Source: an uncultured bacterium (lineage in GTDB: Bacteria; Patescibacteriota; Minisyncoccia; Spechtbacterales; HO2-43-30). From it: a stretch of 13,250 bases of DNA. The DNA is taken from positions 1 through 13,250 of the forward strand of contig CAJXHR010000006.1 of assembly GCA_913054525.1 (NCBI GenBank), in the 5' to 3' direction. Below the pieces are notes generated by a model. That model did not search any database. It saw only the letters and a list, made by a program, of their open reading frames with translations, and had not been told where the DNA came from. The position numbers and the translations under genes are program-made. Shown piece after piece: positions 1-7,515 of this stretch; within the stretch, counting starts at the first letter, position 1, and every line of letters starts with the position of its first letter.

Positions 1-1248
1 TGTGACAGAGTTGTCGTTTAGAGTATCGAAATCAATAGTGATGCAAAATGGCGTGCCCGCCTCGTCCTGGCGGCGGTATCTGCGGCCCACAGAACCCTGC
101 TCGTCGTACTGAGTCGTAAAATGAGGCTTTAGCATATCAAACACCTCTTTTGCCTTTCCTGTAATCTCCGGCTTGTTTTTCACAAGAGGAAGCACCGCGA
201 CTTTGGTAGGCGCAAGCCGTCTATCAAGCTTGAGCACAAGCTCTTCTTCTTTTGTGGACTCTGTGGTTTCGGTGCGGCCTCCTTTTACGCTTTCAAGCGC
301 GTCAAGTAGAAACACCAAAACGCTTCTGTCCGCGCCAGCCGAAGTCTCAACGACATAGGGATAATAATCTTCATACTTAAGATCTTGCCCGCTATGCTTT
401 GCGTGATTGCTAAGATCCCAATCCCCCCTGTCGTGGATTCCCTCTATCTCGCGCCACCCGAATGGGAAGTTATATTCTATATCCATCGCCCTGCGCGCGT
501 AATGAGCAAGTTCATCTTTTTCGTGGTCACGAAATCTTAGATTTTCTTTTTTGATGCCCAGATCTATATACCATTGCATCCTCTCCTCTTTCCACTGATC
601 AAAAAATTTATCGGCTTCGTCGGGCTTTACGAAATATTCAAGCTCCATCTGCTCAAACTCTCTTGTGCGATAAATAAAGTTGCCGGGCGTTATCTCGTTG
701 CGAAAAGCTTTACCTATTTGCGCAATACCAAAAGGAATTTTTACACGCGCCGTATCAAGCACGTTTTGATAATTCATAAAAATACCTTGCGCGGTCTCCG
801 CGCGCAGATAGCTTACGGTACTTTCATCTTCCACGGGGCCGACGTGCGTCTTCATCATCAGATTAAACTTACGCGGCTCTGTAAGCTCGCCTCCGCACGC
901 GGGACATTTTTCTTCTCCTTCGGCACCGCCTTCCGCACGCGGCTTATCGGCGCGAAATCTTTCGTGGCATTTCTTGCACTCCACAAGAGGATCGGCAAAT
1001 CCCGCGGAAAGATGGCCCGATGCTTCCCACACTTTGGGCGACATCAGATTTGCGGCGTCCACGCCCACAACGTCCTCGTGCATCTGCACAATCGAGTGCC
1101 ACCACGCTTTTTTTATATTATTCTTCAGTTCCACCCCAAGCGGCCCATAGTCATACACGCTGGAAAACCCGCCATAAATAGACGAGCTTGGAAAAATAAA
1201 TCCCCTCCTCTTTGCAAGCGATATTACATTGTCCATTAAATCTGCCAT
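1..1248 (-). CDS. glyQS: Glycyl-tRNA synthetase, single-chain (alpha2) type, C-terminus cut by window edge
   Basis: Charges tRNA-Gly with glycine in the cytoplasm. The minus strand is open from an ATG at 1248 to the left edge, giving 416 codons. The start reads MADLMDNVISLAKRRGF, typical of homodimeric class II GlyRS (also found in archaea and eukaryotes) rather than the alpha2beta2 bacterial type. Four cysteines (C91, C94, C115, C118) form the zinc-like insertion. Motif 2 is FRNEITPGN (about 182-190) and motif 3 is ETSAGADRS (about 301-309). The anticodon-binding domain starts near residue 348 (PTKVAVLPLV). About 40-50 C-terminal residues are probably missing beyond the edge, judged from the family's length. 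The gene starts 23 nt after the stop of the surface-protein gene, but it has its own promoter whose -10 ends 6 nt before the ATG and no Shine-Dalgarno site, so a leaderless mRNA is likely. Identity is very secure. Confidence 0.97.
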   Translation of the reverse strand, partial: MADLMDNVISLAKRRGFIFPSSSIYGGFSSVYDYGPLGVELKNNIKKAWWHSIVQMHEDVVGVDAANLMSPKVWEASGHLSAGFADPLVECKKCHERFRADKPRAEGGAEGEEKCPACGGELTEPRKFNLMMKTHVGPVEDESTVSYLRAETAQGIFMNYQNVLDTARVKIPFGIAQIGKAFRNEITPGNFIYRTREFEQMELEYFVKPDEADKFFDQWKEERMQWYIDLGIKKENLRFRDHEKDELAHYARRAMDIEYNFPFGWREIEGIHDRGDWDLSNHAKHSGQDLKYEDYYPYVVETSAGADRSVLVFLLDALESVKGGRTETTESTKEEELVLKLDRRLAPTKVAVLPLVKNKPEITGKAKEVFDMLKPHFTTQYDEQGSVGRRYRRQDEAGTPFCITIDFDTLNDNSVT

Positions 1249-1282
1249 TTCTTAATTTTAGCACTATTGCTTTATTGCACAA
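1249..1282 (-). promoter_or_regulatory. Predicted glyQS promoter, leaderless geometry
   Basis: Reading the minus strand, an extended -10 (TGC then TAAAAT, hexamer at 1260-1255) is followed by exactly 6 nt before the ATG. A weak -35 (TTGTGC, 1282-1277) lies 16 nt upstream, inside the last codons of the preceding gene. The predicted start of transcription is the A of the ATG. There is no room for a T-box leader or a Shine-Dalgarno site. Read by eye, not scored. Confidence 0.55.
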
Positions 1283-3041
1283 CTCCATCCCCCTTCCGCA
1301 TGCCTACGTCATCAGGCAAAGTGGTGTCTATGGACGGCGCAAAACTTTCTATAAACTCATCAGCGAAGGTATCCTGTCCGCTTATTTTTGTCCTCCCAAC
1401 AAGCTCCTCAACTTGTCCGCGAATCGCATTTTGGGGTGTCAACGAAACTTGAAAAGCAACGGTCTCTGCCGGGAACACATGCCCCACGCCCCATGAGAGC
1501 CCCCCGACATCCCAAGATACGCTATGCGTCTTTGAGTCATACGAAAGTTTGTTTGCAAAAGGATATGTTTTTTCCTCAAAAACAACGCTCCTGGACAGAG
1601 GCGCCTCTACCCTCACGCCGGACATTTCATTCAAGCTGTTTTTTATCTGCCAGGAGATAGTGTAAGTGGTTTTTTCTGCGACCTTCGGAGGTATTGGCCC
1701 GGAATTTGAGAAAGGACCCTCATAATAATACGCGCTGCTTGATATATTCAAGAACGTACGCACTTTAACGCGCGAGATGCTCTCCGCCCTGAGAGACAGC
1801 CCCTTAAGCGCAAGCGGCAAATTGGGAGAATCCATAACGGCACGGCTCTTTAGCAATATATTTTTATCCCTGTAGCTTTTCGGAGAAAGATCCGTCTTTA
1901 GGGAGACAGAAAACTCCACACTGCCGCTTGCCTCCTTAGCAAGCCGCGAAAGCTCGGGAATAAAATTTTTGTCCCAGATAATTGTCCTTGTATTTGCGTT
2001 GAAATATCCAAAGCCCGCATCCAGGGTCGCAAGATCAAAAGTGCTCCCTTCCAGCGTCGTCGTTATAGAGGCATTTTCAATATCAACTCCGCTTTTGTTC
2101 TTGTAATCAATCCTGAAGTTTAGCTTCTCTCCCGATGAGGCAATATATTCGGAAACGCCACCTTGTGGTGAGCCCGCCGAACCATTAACCGTCTGGGAAA
2201 ACTCCAGAGGAGCTGAAGATATTCTCACTTTTCTAGAGGCCTTGTATTGCTGAGAAAATACGCCTTCCTTATTCAAAGTTCCAAAAAGAAGATCAAAGTT
2301 TTTTGCTTCGTTTTCAGCGCCGCGTATGACGCCTTCAAACTCCACTGCGTAGCTTTTTTTCGGTTCAACTTTCTCAAATATCCAGGTTGTCGTATCTTGC
2401 GGCTTCGGCTCCGCGTCATGAAGACTGAAGTCCTCGGGCAGCATTATTCTTACGGCGAGCGGGAGCGACTCCAGCTCCTTCTCTGCCAAAAAATGAAACG
2501 TACCCCGAAGCTGCTGGCCATTCACGGCTTTTTGGGGAAGATCGAAAATCACAGTAAGGGGAAGCGACGCTATAGCTACACGAATATTTGCGGTGCTTTC
2601 GAACGTTCCGCTCAAATTCTTCGGCGTGTATTCGGCCCGCACCTTGATAGTTCCTTCTCTCTGGGTTTCATTTGCAAATACATTAATTTTTTTCGAAATT
2701 TCTTCTTTCTTCCTTACGCTTTCAAGCTCAAGCATCTTCTCGCCTCTGCTGCCGTCTTCAAATGACAAAAATTCCGGCAATGTTACATATATATATGCGT
2801 TTTCCAGTTCGAATCTTGATTTATTTTCAACTTTTACTTCAAACTCTACCTTCTCCTGCGCCTTAAAGTTTTCAGGCCCCTCTACGGAGAGGATAACATT
2901 AGACGCGGAGAAATTTGTCCTCGCCAAAAAAAGATATCCGTAAAAAGCAAAGGCCGCTGCGGCGAGAATCAAAACAGTTTGCCACCACGATATCCTCCTC
3001 TTAAATAATATTATTTTGTATATTAGATTATTGGTATCCAT
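1272..3041 (-). CDS. Membrane-anchored surface protein with DUF11-like beta-sandwich repeats
   Basis: Function unknown; probably an extracellular, wall- or surface-associated protein. The chosen ATG at 3041 gives 589 residues. The frame stays open upstream to 3104, but those 21 extra codons lie wholly inside recO and look unlike a protein start. A basic stretch (KRR, about 14-16) precedes one membrane helix (about 21-40, alanine/phenylalanine rich), so the N-terminus should be inside and the rest outside. Outside are about four repeats of roughly 100-140 residues that pair a 'vxnkSxxxlxNvxvxvxLP' pattern with short aromatic strands, as in DUF11/CARDB-like folds. The second repeat is more divergent. 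The C-terminus has a TTLPDD segment and a short glycine-rich tail. There is no sortase motif and no catalytic signature. It overlaps the end of recO by 19 nt, so it is probably translated from the recO mRNA. No clear Shine-Dalgarno site is seen. Confidence 0.85.
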   Translation of the reverse strand: MDTNNLIYKIILFKRRISWWQTVLILAAAAFAFYGYLFLARTNFSASNVILSVEGPENFKAQEKVEFEVKVENKSRFELENAYIYVTLPEFLSFEDGSRGEKMLELESVRKKEEISKKINVFANETQREGTIKVRAEYTPKNLSGTFESTANIRVAIASLPLTVIFDLPQKAVNGQQLRGTFHFLAEKELESLPLAVRIMLPEDFSLHDAEPKPQDTTTWIFEKVEPKKSYAVEFEGVIRGAENEAKNFDLLFGTLNKEGVFSQQYKASRKVRISSAPLEFSQTVNGSAGSPQGGVSEYIASSGEKLNFRIDYKNKSGVDIENASITTTLEGSTFDLATLDAGFGYFNANTRTIIWDKNFIPELSRLAKEASGSVEFSVSLKTDLSPKSYRDKNILLKSRAVMDSPNLPLALKGLSLRAESISRVKVRTFLNISSSAYYYEGPFSNSGPIPPKVAEKTTYTISWQIKNSLNEMSGVRVEAPLSRSVVFEEKTYPFANKLSYDSKTHSVSWDVGGLSWGVGHVFPAETVAFQVSLTPQNAIRGQVEELVGRTKISGQDTFADEFIESFAPSIDTTLPDDVGMRKGDGVVQ

Positions 3042-3679
3042 GAAGAAAATCTGTAGCGGAATATATATTCGAATATATCCGTAAACGCTTTTTCTATGTC
3101 CCACAACTCCCGCCGGGACAATCGTACGCTTGGATGCTTGGCTCCCCTAAGCATTTCCAAAAGGATGAGAGAATTCTTTGAAAATTTTTTGGTGTAATCG
3201 GGGAGTATTTTTTCTGCGTTCATTGAGTATCCCTGATTTTCCAAAATGGTCATTTGGAATTTTTTTTGAATCAGCCAGGCATGGAGGCCCGGGTCTTCGG
3301 CTTGGGCGCATTCATGCAGCTTTTTCAAGGTTTTCCGGAAAAAATTAAACAAATTTCTATCGCGCAGATTCTCTTCAAAAATATCCGCAATGCTCCTCGC
3401 GCAAGATACAGCCGCGCCATATATATAGGGGTCTTTTACGATATCTTGAAATCTCTCCCGCGTATCTATCCCTGTGAGTATAAAAAAATTATTCCCTTCT
3501 ACGAAAATTATATCAACAAAATTAAAAATGTCTAAATTTCCCCGCAGTTTCGCTTCAATGCGCTTCGTCCCCTTTGCGACCACGGACATCTTCCCGAATT
3601 CCCTTGTATACAAAAAAACTCTCTCATCCCACTCCCTAAAATCCTCTCGTTTCAAAATTATGCCGCGCGCCGTATACAT
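3023..3679 (-). CDS. recO: DNA repair protein RecO
   Basis: RecO acts with RecR (and RecF) to load RecA onto SSB-coated single-stranded DNA, and it anneals strands, in recombinational repair. The 218-residue product has the N-terminal OB fold (about 1-78: MYTARGIILKREDFREWDE, then KGTKR and LRGNLDIFNFVD) followed by a helical C-terminal half. The four-cysteine zinc site present in many RecO proteins is absent; only two cysteines are seen. Length is slightly below the usual 230-260. The gene has a good promoter upstream and its 3' end overlaps the surface-protein gene by 19 nt, so the two should be co-transcribed. No Shine-Dalgarno site is visible; the predicted 5' leader is only about 5 nt. 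Confidence 0.9.
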   Translation of the reverse strand: MYTARGIILKREDFREWDERVFLYTREFGKMSVVAKGTKRIEAKLRGNLDIFNFVDIIFVEGNNFFILTGIDTRERFQDIVKDPYIYGAAVSCARSIADIFEENLRDRNLFNFFRKTLKKLHECAQAEDPGLHAWLIQKKFQMTILENQGYSMNAEKILPDYTKKFSKNSLILLEMLRGAKHPSVRLSRRELWDIEKAFTDIFEYIFRYRFSSWIPII

Positions 3680-3683
3680 ACAA

Positions 3684-3719
3684 TAACTCTATCATATACC
3701 GAAACAAGCCAGCTTTCAA
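3684..3719 (-). promoter_or_regulatory. Predicted recO promoter
   Basis: On the minus strand, TTGAAA (3719-3714, 5 of 6 to consensus) and TATGAT (3696-3691, 5 of 6) are separated by exactly 17 nt. The start of transcription should fall near 3684, leaving a leader of about 5 nt before the recO ATG at 3679. The -35 hexamer is the outer end of the right-hand perfect palindrome (3714-3754), so anything binding or extruding that palindrome would interfere with this promoter. Confidence 0.65.
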
Positions 3720-3754
3720 CGGCTCAATACTTTAAAAGTATTGAGCCGTTGAAA
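3714..3754. repeat. Perfect palindrome, 20-bp arms, 1-nt centre
   Basis: Arms 3714-3733 and 3735-3754 are exact reverse complements around A3734. As RNA this gives a stem of about 17 bp with a short A/T loop. It is flanked by T on the left and A on the right, so neither strand has a U-tract after the stem. That does not fit a standard intrinsic terminator. It overlaps the recO -35 element and lies one base from the next palindrome. Confidence 0.9.
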
Positions 3755-3755
3755 A

Positions 3756-3796
3756 TTGATAAAACGGTTGTAATCGAATTACAACCGTTTTATCAA
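3756..3796 (-). terminator. Perfect palindrome, 19-bp arms; likely bidirectional terminator after greA
   Basis: Arms 3756-3774 and 3778-3796 are exact reverse complements around a 3-nt loop (CGA). The core stem CGGTTGTAAT/ATTACAACCG is preceded by AAAA and followed by TTTT on both strands, the symmetric layout of a bidirectional intrinsic terminator. It lies 17 nt past the greA stop and should end the ileS-greA transcript before the recO promoter. Confidence 0.7.
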
Positions 3797-3812
3797 AATT
3801 ATCTAGCTTTTT

Positions 3813-4277
3813 TTAGATTATCTCAAGTACCGTATATTTCCGCTTTCCTGCCGGGGTTATGACTTCTACCGCATCGTCTTTCTTTTTATTTAAAAATTCC
3901 TTTCCCAAGGGGGAGTCAAAAGAAATTTTTCCTTCTAGCGGATTTGATACTTCAGGGCCCACAATTGAAAAAGTGCGCTCCTGTGCGCTCTCTTCATCGC
4001 GCACGCGAAAAGTAACGCCGATATTAATAGTATCCGCCGATCCGCTTCCCTCTTCTACGATTTCGGACATCGCGAGTTTGTTTTCTATTTCCCGCAGTTT
4101 CGTTTCTATTTCCGACTGCCTTTCTTTCGCCTCGCTATATGCCGCGTTCTCGGAAAGATCGCCTTGGGAAATTGCCTCCTTAAGGTCCTTGGCAACCTGC
4201 GGCCGATCTATATTATAGAGACGGCTAAGCTCTGCCTTTAATTTGTCCTGCTCTTCTTTGGTTATTATATTTGTCAT
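3813..4277 (-). CDS. greA: Transcription elongation factor GreA
   Basis: GreA rescues backtracked RNA polymerase by stimulating cleavage of the nascent RNA in the secondary channel. The product is 154 residues, close to E. coli GreA (158). The N-terminal coiled coil (about 1-75) carries the tip GDLSENA with acidic residues D40 and E43, which position the catalytic Mg2+. A C-terminal FKBP-like domain (about 82-154) includes TFSIVGPEVSNP, DSPLGKEFL and VEVITPAGKRKYTVLEI. The frame is open upstream to 4433, but the extra 52 codons lie inside ileS. The ATG at 4277 fits the family start and lies 4 nt after the ileS stop, which points to a two-gene operon with translational coupling. No Shine-Dalgarno site is visible. 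The stop is followed by the tandem palindromes. Confidence 0.95.
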   Translation of the reverse strand: MTNIITKEEQDKLKAELSRLYNIDRPQVAKDLKEAISQGDLSENAAYSEAKERQSEIETKLREIENKLAMSEIVEEGSGSADTINIGVTFRVRDEESAQERTFSIVGPEVSNPLEGKISFDSPLGKEFLNKKKDDAVEVITPAGKRKYTVLEII

Positions 4278-4281
4278 ATTT

Positions 4282-7098
4282 TTAAATTTTTTTAATCCCC
4301 ACCCACACCTTTTTACCCTCCCATTCAAACTCTCCCTCTGCTTTGAAAACTTTTTCCTTGTCTCCCGCCTCCATAATCTTAGGCGCGTTATTTTGTTTTT
4401 CGATATGGTCCTCCCGATTACGTATAATAGCACTTAAATCGGGGGTTGTAAAGCAACGAAGCTCAATCTTGTCTTTGGGGGTAAATCCCCCCGCCCTGCG
4501 CAAATCCTGTACATGGCGCACAAGCTCATTTATAAATCCCTCTTCCCGAAGCTCCGGCGTAAGTTTTGTATCCAGCAATGTCTTCGCGCCTTTCTCTACC
4601 TTTTTTACATTTATTTCTTCCGCGATAATGCTTGCAATTTCTTTTGGCAATACAGCGCTCACTTTGAGTACCGCGAGCGGTTGGCGCACTCGTATCCCCG
4701 CCTTTGCGCGAAACTCATGCGCTTGCTCTACAATTTTTCTCGCAACAGCCATCTCTTTTTCCAGTTTTGTATTTATTAGTTTGGTATCAGCTTTTGGAAA
4801 ATCTTCCCAATGGACAGAATTAGCTTTTTTAACTTTGAATTCCTGAAAAATTTCTTCGGTAAGGAATGGCACAAATGGTGCACATAACTTGGCAAGTTCC
4901 GCCAATACATATCCCAAAACTTGCTCGGCTTCTTTCTTGCCCCGGATATTTTCCGGATTCTGAAATCTTTTGCGCGAACGGCGCACATACCAGTTGGAGA
5001 GATCGTCTATCGCAAAACTTTCGATTCCACGCGCGGCACCTGTTACATCATACAAATCGAGTTTTTCCGTGACATCGCCGACCAAAGTATTGAACCGAGA
5101 TATGACCCATTTATCTAAATAATTTTTACTTTTTGGCTTATAACTGTCAAATTTCTTGCCCGTACTATACGTTTTGTAAAAAACCAGCGTATTGGCAAGC
5201 GTAGAAACAAACTTCCGATAAGTTTTTTGAAGTTCTACTTCGTCAAACTTCTTATAATCCCCGGGCTGATTTACTGTGTAGAAATACCACCGAAGCGCGT
5301 CTGAACCGTATTTTTCTATCATACTCCAAGGATCCACAACGTTCCCTACGCTCTTTGACATCTTCTTGCCTTTTTTATCCAATACATGCCCGAGGGAAAT
5401 AACATTTTTATACGGCGCCTCCCGCCCGAGCACCGTTGAGACGGCAAGCAGTGTGTAGAACCAGCCTCGCGTCTGGTCTATGCCCTCACAAATATAGTCA
5501 GCCGGAAATCCTACAGGCGCTGAAGCAAACGGCATGCTTGCCGAATCAAACCATACATCAGCGAGCGCTTCCTCGCGCTTCATTGTGCCTTTGCATTTAC
5601 ACTTGAAGGTTATCTTATCTACATAAGGCCTGTGAAGATCCACCTCTTTTTTATTATTTCGTGGAATCTGCTTTCCAAACTCCTTTATGGACCCCACAAC
5701 TTTTATATCGTTGCATTCCTGGCATCTCCATATCGGCAAAGGCGTACCCCAGTACCTATTTCTTGAAAAATTCCAGTCCTTTACTTCGCGCAACCATTCG
5801 CCAAATCGACCTTCCTTTATATGTTTCGGCACCCAGTTTACGGCTTTATTATTTTTTATGAGCTTTGCGCGCAATGCGCTCATTTTTATAAACCACGACT
5901 GCATAGCGTAATAAAGAAGCGGGGTCTTGCATCGCCAGCAGAAAGGATAGGAGTGAGTGTATCTTTCTTTTTTATAAAGCAGATTTCGCGCGGCTAAGTC
6001 GGCGATAATGCTCGGCTCCGCGTCTTTTACAAACTCGCCCAGCCACTGCGGAACAAGTTTATTAAATTTTCCGGACTCGTCTACTGTGTGTACTTTGGGA
6101 AGCGCTAATTTCTGCCCGAGATTATAGTCATCTTCTCCGTACATTACGGCAGTATGAACAATGCCTGTGCCCTCTTCTGTAGTCACAAAATCCGCAAGGG
6201 CCACGTAGTGTTTTTTCTCGGGCTGATTTTTCAGAGAATCAAACAAGGGCTCGTATTCCATCCCCTCCAGTTCCTTGCCTTTAAACTCTTTTACAACTTT
6301 GTATTCTCCCTCCAGAATACTTAGCCGCTCTTTAGCCAAAATATAGTGTTCGTCACTCTGTTTTACCAGCGCGTAGTCAATCTTCGCGCCCACTGCCAAC
6401 GCAACATTCCCCGGGAGTGTCCAGGGCGTAGTTGTCCAAGCTAACAGATAGCTTTTAACTTTTAGCTTATAGCTTATAGGGTTCTTAATTTCAAACTTAA
6501 CGAAGACAGAGTCTTCTGCCACATCCTCATATCCCAATGCCACTTCGTGAGAAGAAACTGATGTCCCGCAGCGCGGACAATACGGAGCCACCCTGTGACC
6601 TTCGTAGAGCAAGCCCTTCTCATGCGCCTGCTTTATAATCCCCCAAAGTGCCTCCATATACTTGGCATCGTAGGTGATATAAGGATCTTTAAGGTCCAGC
6701 CAAAAAGCTATGCGCTCTGTAAGCGAATCCCACTCCTGCTTGTATTTCCATACGGACTCACGGCACTTTTCGTTGAACTTTGCTACGCCATATTTTTCTA
6801 TATCCTTTTTGTTCTTAAGGCCAAGTTCCTTCTCCACTTCAATCTCAACAGGCAGACCGTGCGTGTCCCATCCGGCTTTGCGCTCCACCCTGTATCCTTG
6901 CATTGTCTTGTAACGACAAATTATATCCTTATATGCACGGCTCAAGACATGATGAATGCCTGGCCTGCCGTTCGCCGTCGGCGGCCCCTCATAAAATACA
7001 AAACTCCGACCCTTGGGCCGGTTTTCCACGCTCCTCTCAAATGCGCGTATCTGTTTCCAAAATCTTAAAATTTTTTCCTCTTGCTTGGGCAAATCCAT
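4282..7098 (-). CDS. ileS: Isoleucyl-tRNA synthetase, eukaryotic/archaeal-like (IleRS2) type, GXHH signature
   Basis: Activates isoleucine, transfers it to tRNA-Ile and edits mischarged valine. The product is 938 residues. The catalytic core begins with EGPPTANGRPGIHHVLSR. Where class I synthetases have HXGH, this one reads GIHH (47-50), so first and third positions are swapped. KAGWDTHGLPVE follows at about 74-85. The CP1 editing domain (about 190-390) is intact, with TTTPWTLPG at 222-230 and GEDDY at 321-325. Cysteine pairs near 174/177, 387/390, 459/462 and 500/502 suggest zinc sites. WFDSASMPF carries alanine where the family usually has glycine. KMSKS is at 579-583. The tRNA-binding C-terminal half is of family-typical length. 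The gene has its own promoter after the upstream terminator and runs into greA with a 4-nt gap. Identity is certain; the IleRS2 assignment rests on motif style. Confidence 0.97.
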   Translation of the reverse strand: MDLPKQEEKILRFWKQIRAFERSVENRPKGRSFVFYEGPPTANGRPGIHHVLSRAYKDIICRYKTMQGYRVERKAGWDTHGLPVEIEVEKELGLKNKKDIEKYGVAKFNEKCRESVWKYKQEWDSLTERIAFWLDLKDPYITYDAKYMEALWGIIKQAHEKGLLYEGHRVAPYCPRCGTSVSSHEVALGYEDVAEDSVFVKFEIKNPISYKLKVKSYLLAWTTTPWTLPGNVALAVGAKIDYALVKQSDEHYILAKERLSILEGEYKVVKEFKGKELEGMEYEPLFDSLKNQPEKKHYVALADFVTTEEGTGIVHTAVMYGEDDYNLGQKLALPKVHTVDESGKFNKLVPQWLGEFVKDAEPSIIADLAARNLLYKKERYTHSYPFCWRCKTPLLYYAMQSWFIKMSALRAKLIKNNKAVNWVPKHIKEGRFGEWLREVKDWNFSRNRYWGTPLPIWRCQECNDIKVVGSIKEFGKQIPRNNKKEVDLHRPYVDKITFKCKCKGTMKREEALADVWFDSASMPFASAPVGFPADYICEGIDQTRGWFYTLLAVSTVLGREAPYKNVISLGHVLDKKGKKMSKSVGNVVDPWSMIEKYGSDALRWYFYTVNQPGDYKKFDEVELQKTYRKFVSTLANTLVFYKTYSTGKKFDSYKPKSKNYLDKWVISRFNTLVGDVTEKLDLYDVTGAARGIESFAIDDLSNWYVRRSRKRFQNPENIRGKKEAEQVLGYVLAELAKLCAPFVPFLTEEIFQEFKVKKANSVHWEDFPKADTKLINTKLEKEMAVARKIVEQAHEFRAKAGIRVRQPLAVLKVSAVLPKEIASIIAEEINVKKVEKGAKTLLDTKLTPELREEGFINELVRHVQDLRRAGGFTPKDKIELRCFTTPDLSAIIRNREDHIEKQNNAPKIMEAGDKEKVFKAEGEFEWEGKKVWVGIKKI

Positions 7099-7133
7099 AG
7101 ATATATACTATTCGAATTTTACCTCTTCGGCAA
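7099..7133 (-). promoter_or_regulatory. Predicted ileS promoter, leaderless geometry
   Basis: On the minus strand, TTGCCG (7133-7128) and TAGTAT (7110-7105) are spaced by exactly 17 nt. The -10 ends 6 nt before the ATG at 7098, so the predicted first transcribed base is the A of the ATG. There is no Shine-Dalgarno site at a usable distance and no leader that could hold a T-box. The hexamers match consensus at 4 of 6 each, so the call depends on spacing and position. Confidence 0.5.
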
Positions 7134-7140
7134 GGCAGCG

Positions 7141-7171
7141 AATAAAAATCACCCCGCAGCTGCGTGGTGAT
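7141..7171 (-). terminator. Rho-independent terminator after the 110-residue gene
   Basis: On the minus strand an 11-bp stem with one mismatch (arms 7171-7161 and 7158-7148, GC-rich, very short loop) is followed directly by TTTTATT. It lies 11 nt past the stop at 7183 and separates the protease-uppS-unknown operon from ileS. Confidence 0.85.
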
Positions 7172-7182
7172 TATAACCCGAC

Positions 7183-7515
7183 TTATTCTTCTTCCGCTTC
7201 TTTGAAATTAGTCAGCGGGAATTGCCGGCCCAAAAATTTTTTGATTTCGGACCCTGTCAACTCTTTAAATTTTCTCGCTTCAAGGACAAGAACATCCAAT
7301 ATGGCAACGCCAATAGCTGTCTCGTCTTCAATGTGCATTATAATCTCGCCGGGGGTCACGGGCACGTCTATCGCCGTAAGATACAATGGCGTATTTTGAT
7401 TTGGGTGATTTTCCGCCCATTCTTTCAAGGCCGATAAAATTCTCCGGCGTTCCGCTGGCGTCCCCGGATCCTCCTCTCCCCTTTCCGGATAATGATATTT
7501 CGAATAATCGTACAT
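7183..7515 (-). CDS. Conserved-looking small protein of unknown function downstream of uppS
   Basis: I do not recognise this family. The 110-residue product has no signal peptide, membrane helix or cysteine. The N-terminus is rich in tyrosine, charged residues and proline (MYDYSKYHYPERGEEDPGT). A helix-like segment (AERRRILSALKEWAENHP, about 21-38) follows. Then come alternating hydrophobic strands (LYLTAIDVPVTPGEIIMHIE and AIGVAILDVLVLEARKFKEL), and the tail is acidic (EAEEE). This suggests a small soluble alpha/beta fold. Its ATG follows the uppS stop codon with no gap, and a G-run (GGGG, 6-10 nt upstream) could serve as ribosome-binding site. It is therefore translated in the same operon as uppS and the M50 protease. 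A terminator follows immediately, which supports a real last gene of the operon. Confidence 0.8.
   Translation of the reverse strand: MYDYSKYHYPERGEEDPGTPAERRRILSALKEWAENHPNQNTPLYLTAIDVPVTPGEIIMHIEDETAIGVAILDVLVLEARKFKELTGSEIKKFLGRQFPLTNFKEAEEE

Noticed and set aside
574..1239. Long plus-strand open frame (221 codons) over glyQS
   Set aside because: It is antisense to an unmistakable GlyRS with all class II motifs. The translation has no recognisable domain and no promoter or ribosome-binding site was seen.
3057..3081. AT-rich imperfect palindrome centred on TTCGAA
   Set aside because: It encodes the recO residues IFEYIFRY, the arms match only with a 3-nt gap, and it is explained by tyrosine/isoleucine codons.
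3042..3104. N-terminal extension of the surface protein to 3104
   Set aside because: The extra 21 codons are an out-of-frame reading of the recO 3' end. The membrane anchor begins properly after the ATG at 3041.
4278..4433. N-terminal extension of GreA by 52 codons
   Set aside because: The extension lies in the ileS coding region in another frame. The family's normal start matches the ATG at 4277.
1249..7182. T-box or other leader riboswitch before the synthetase genes
   Set aside because: The predicted transcripts start at the ATG, and the intergenic gaps before glyQS (23 nt) and valS (20 nt) are too short. The ileS gap holds a terminator and a promoter only.
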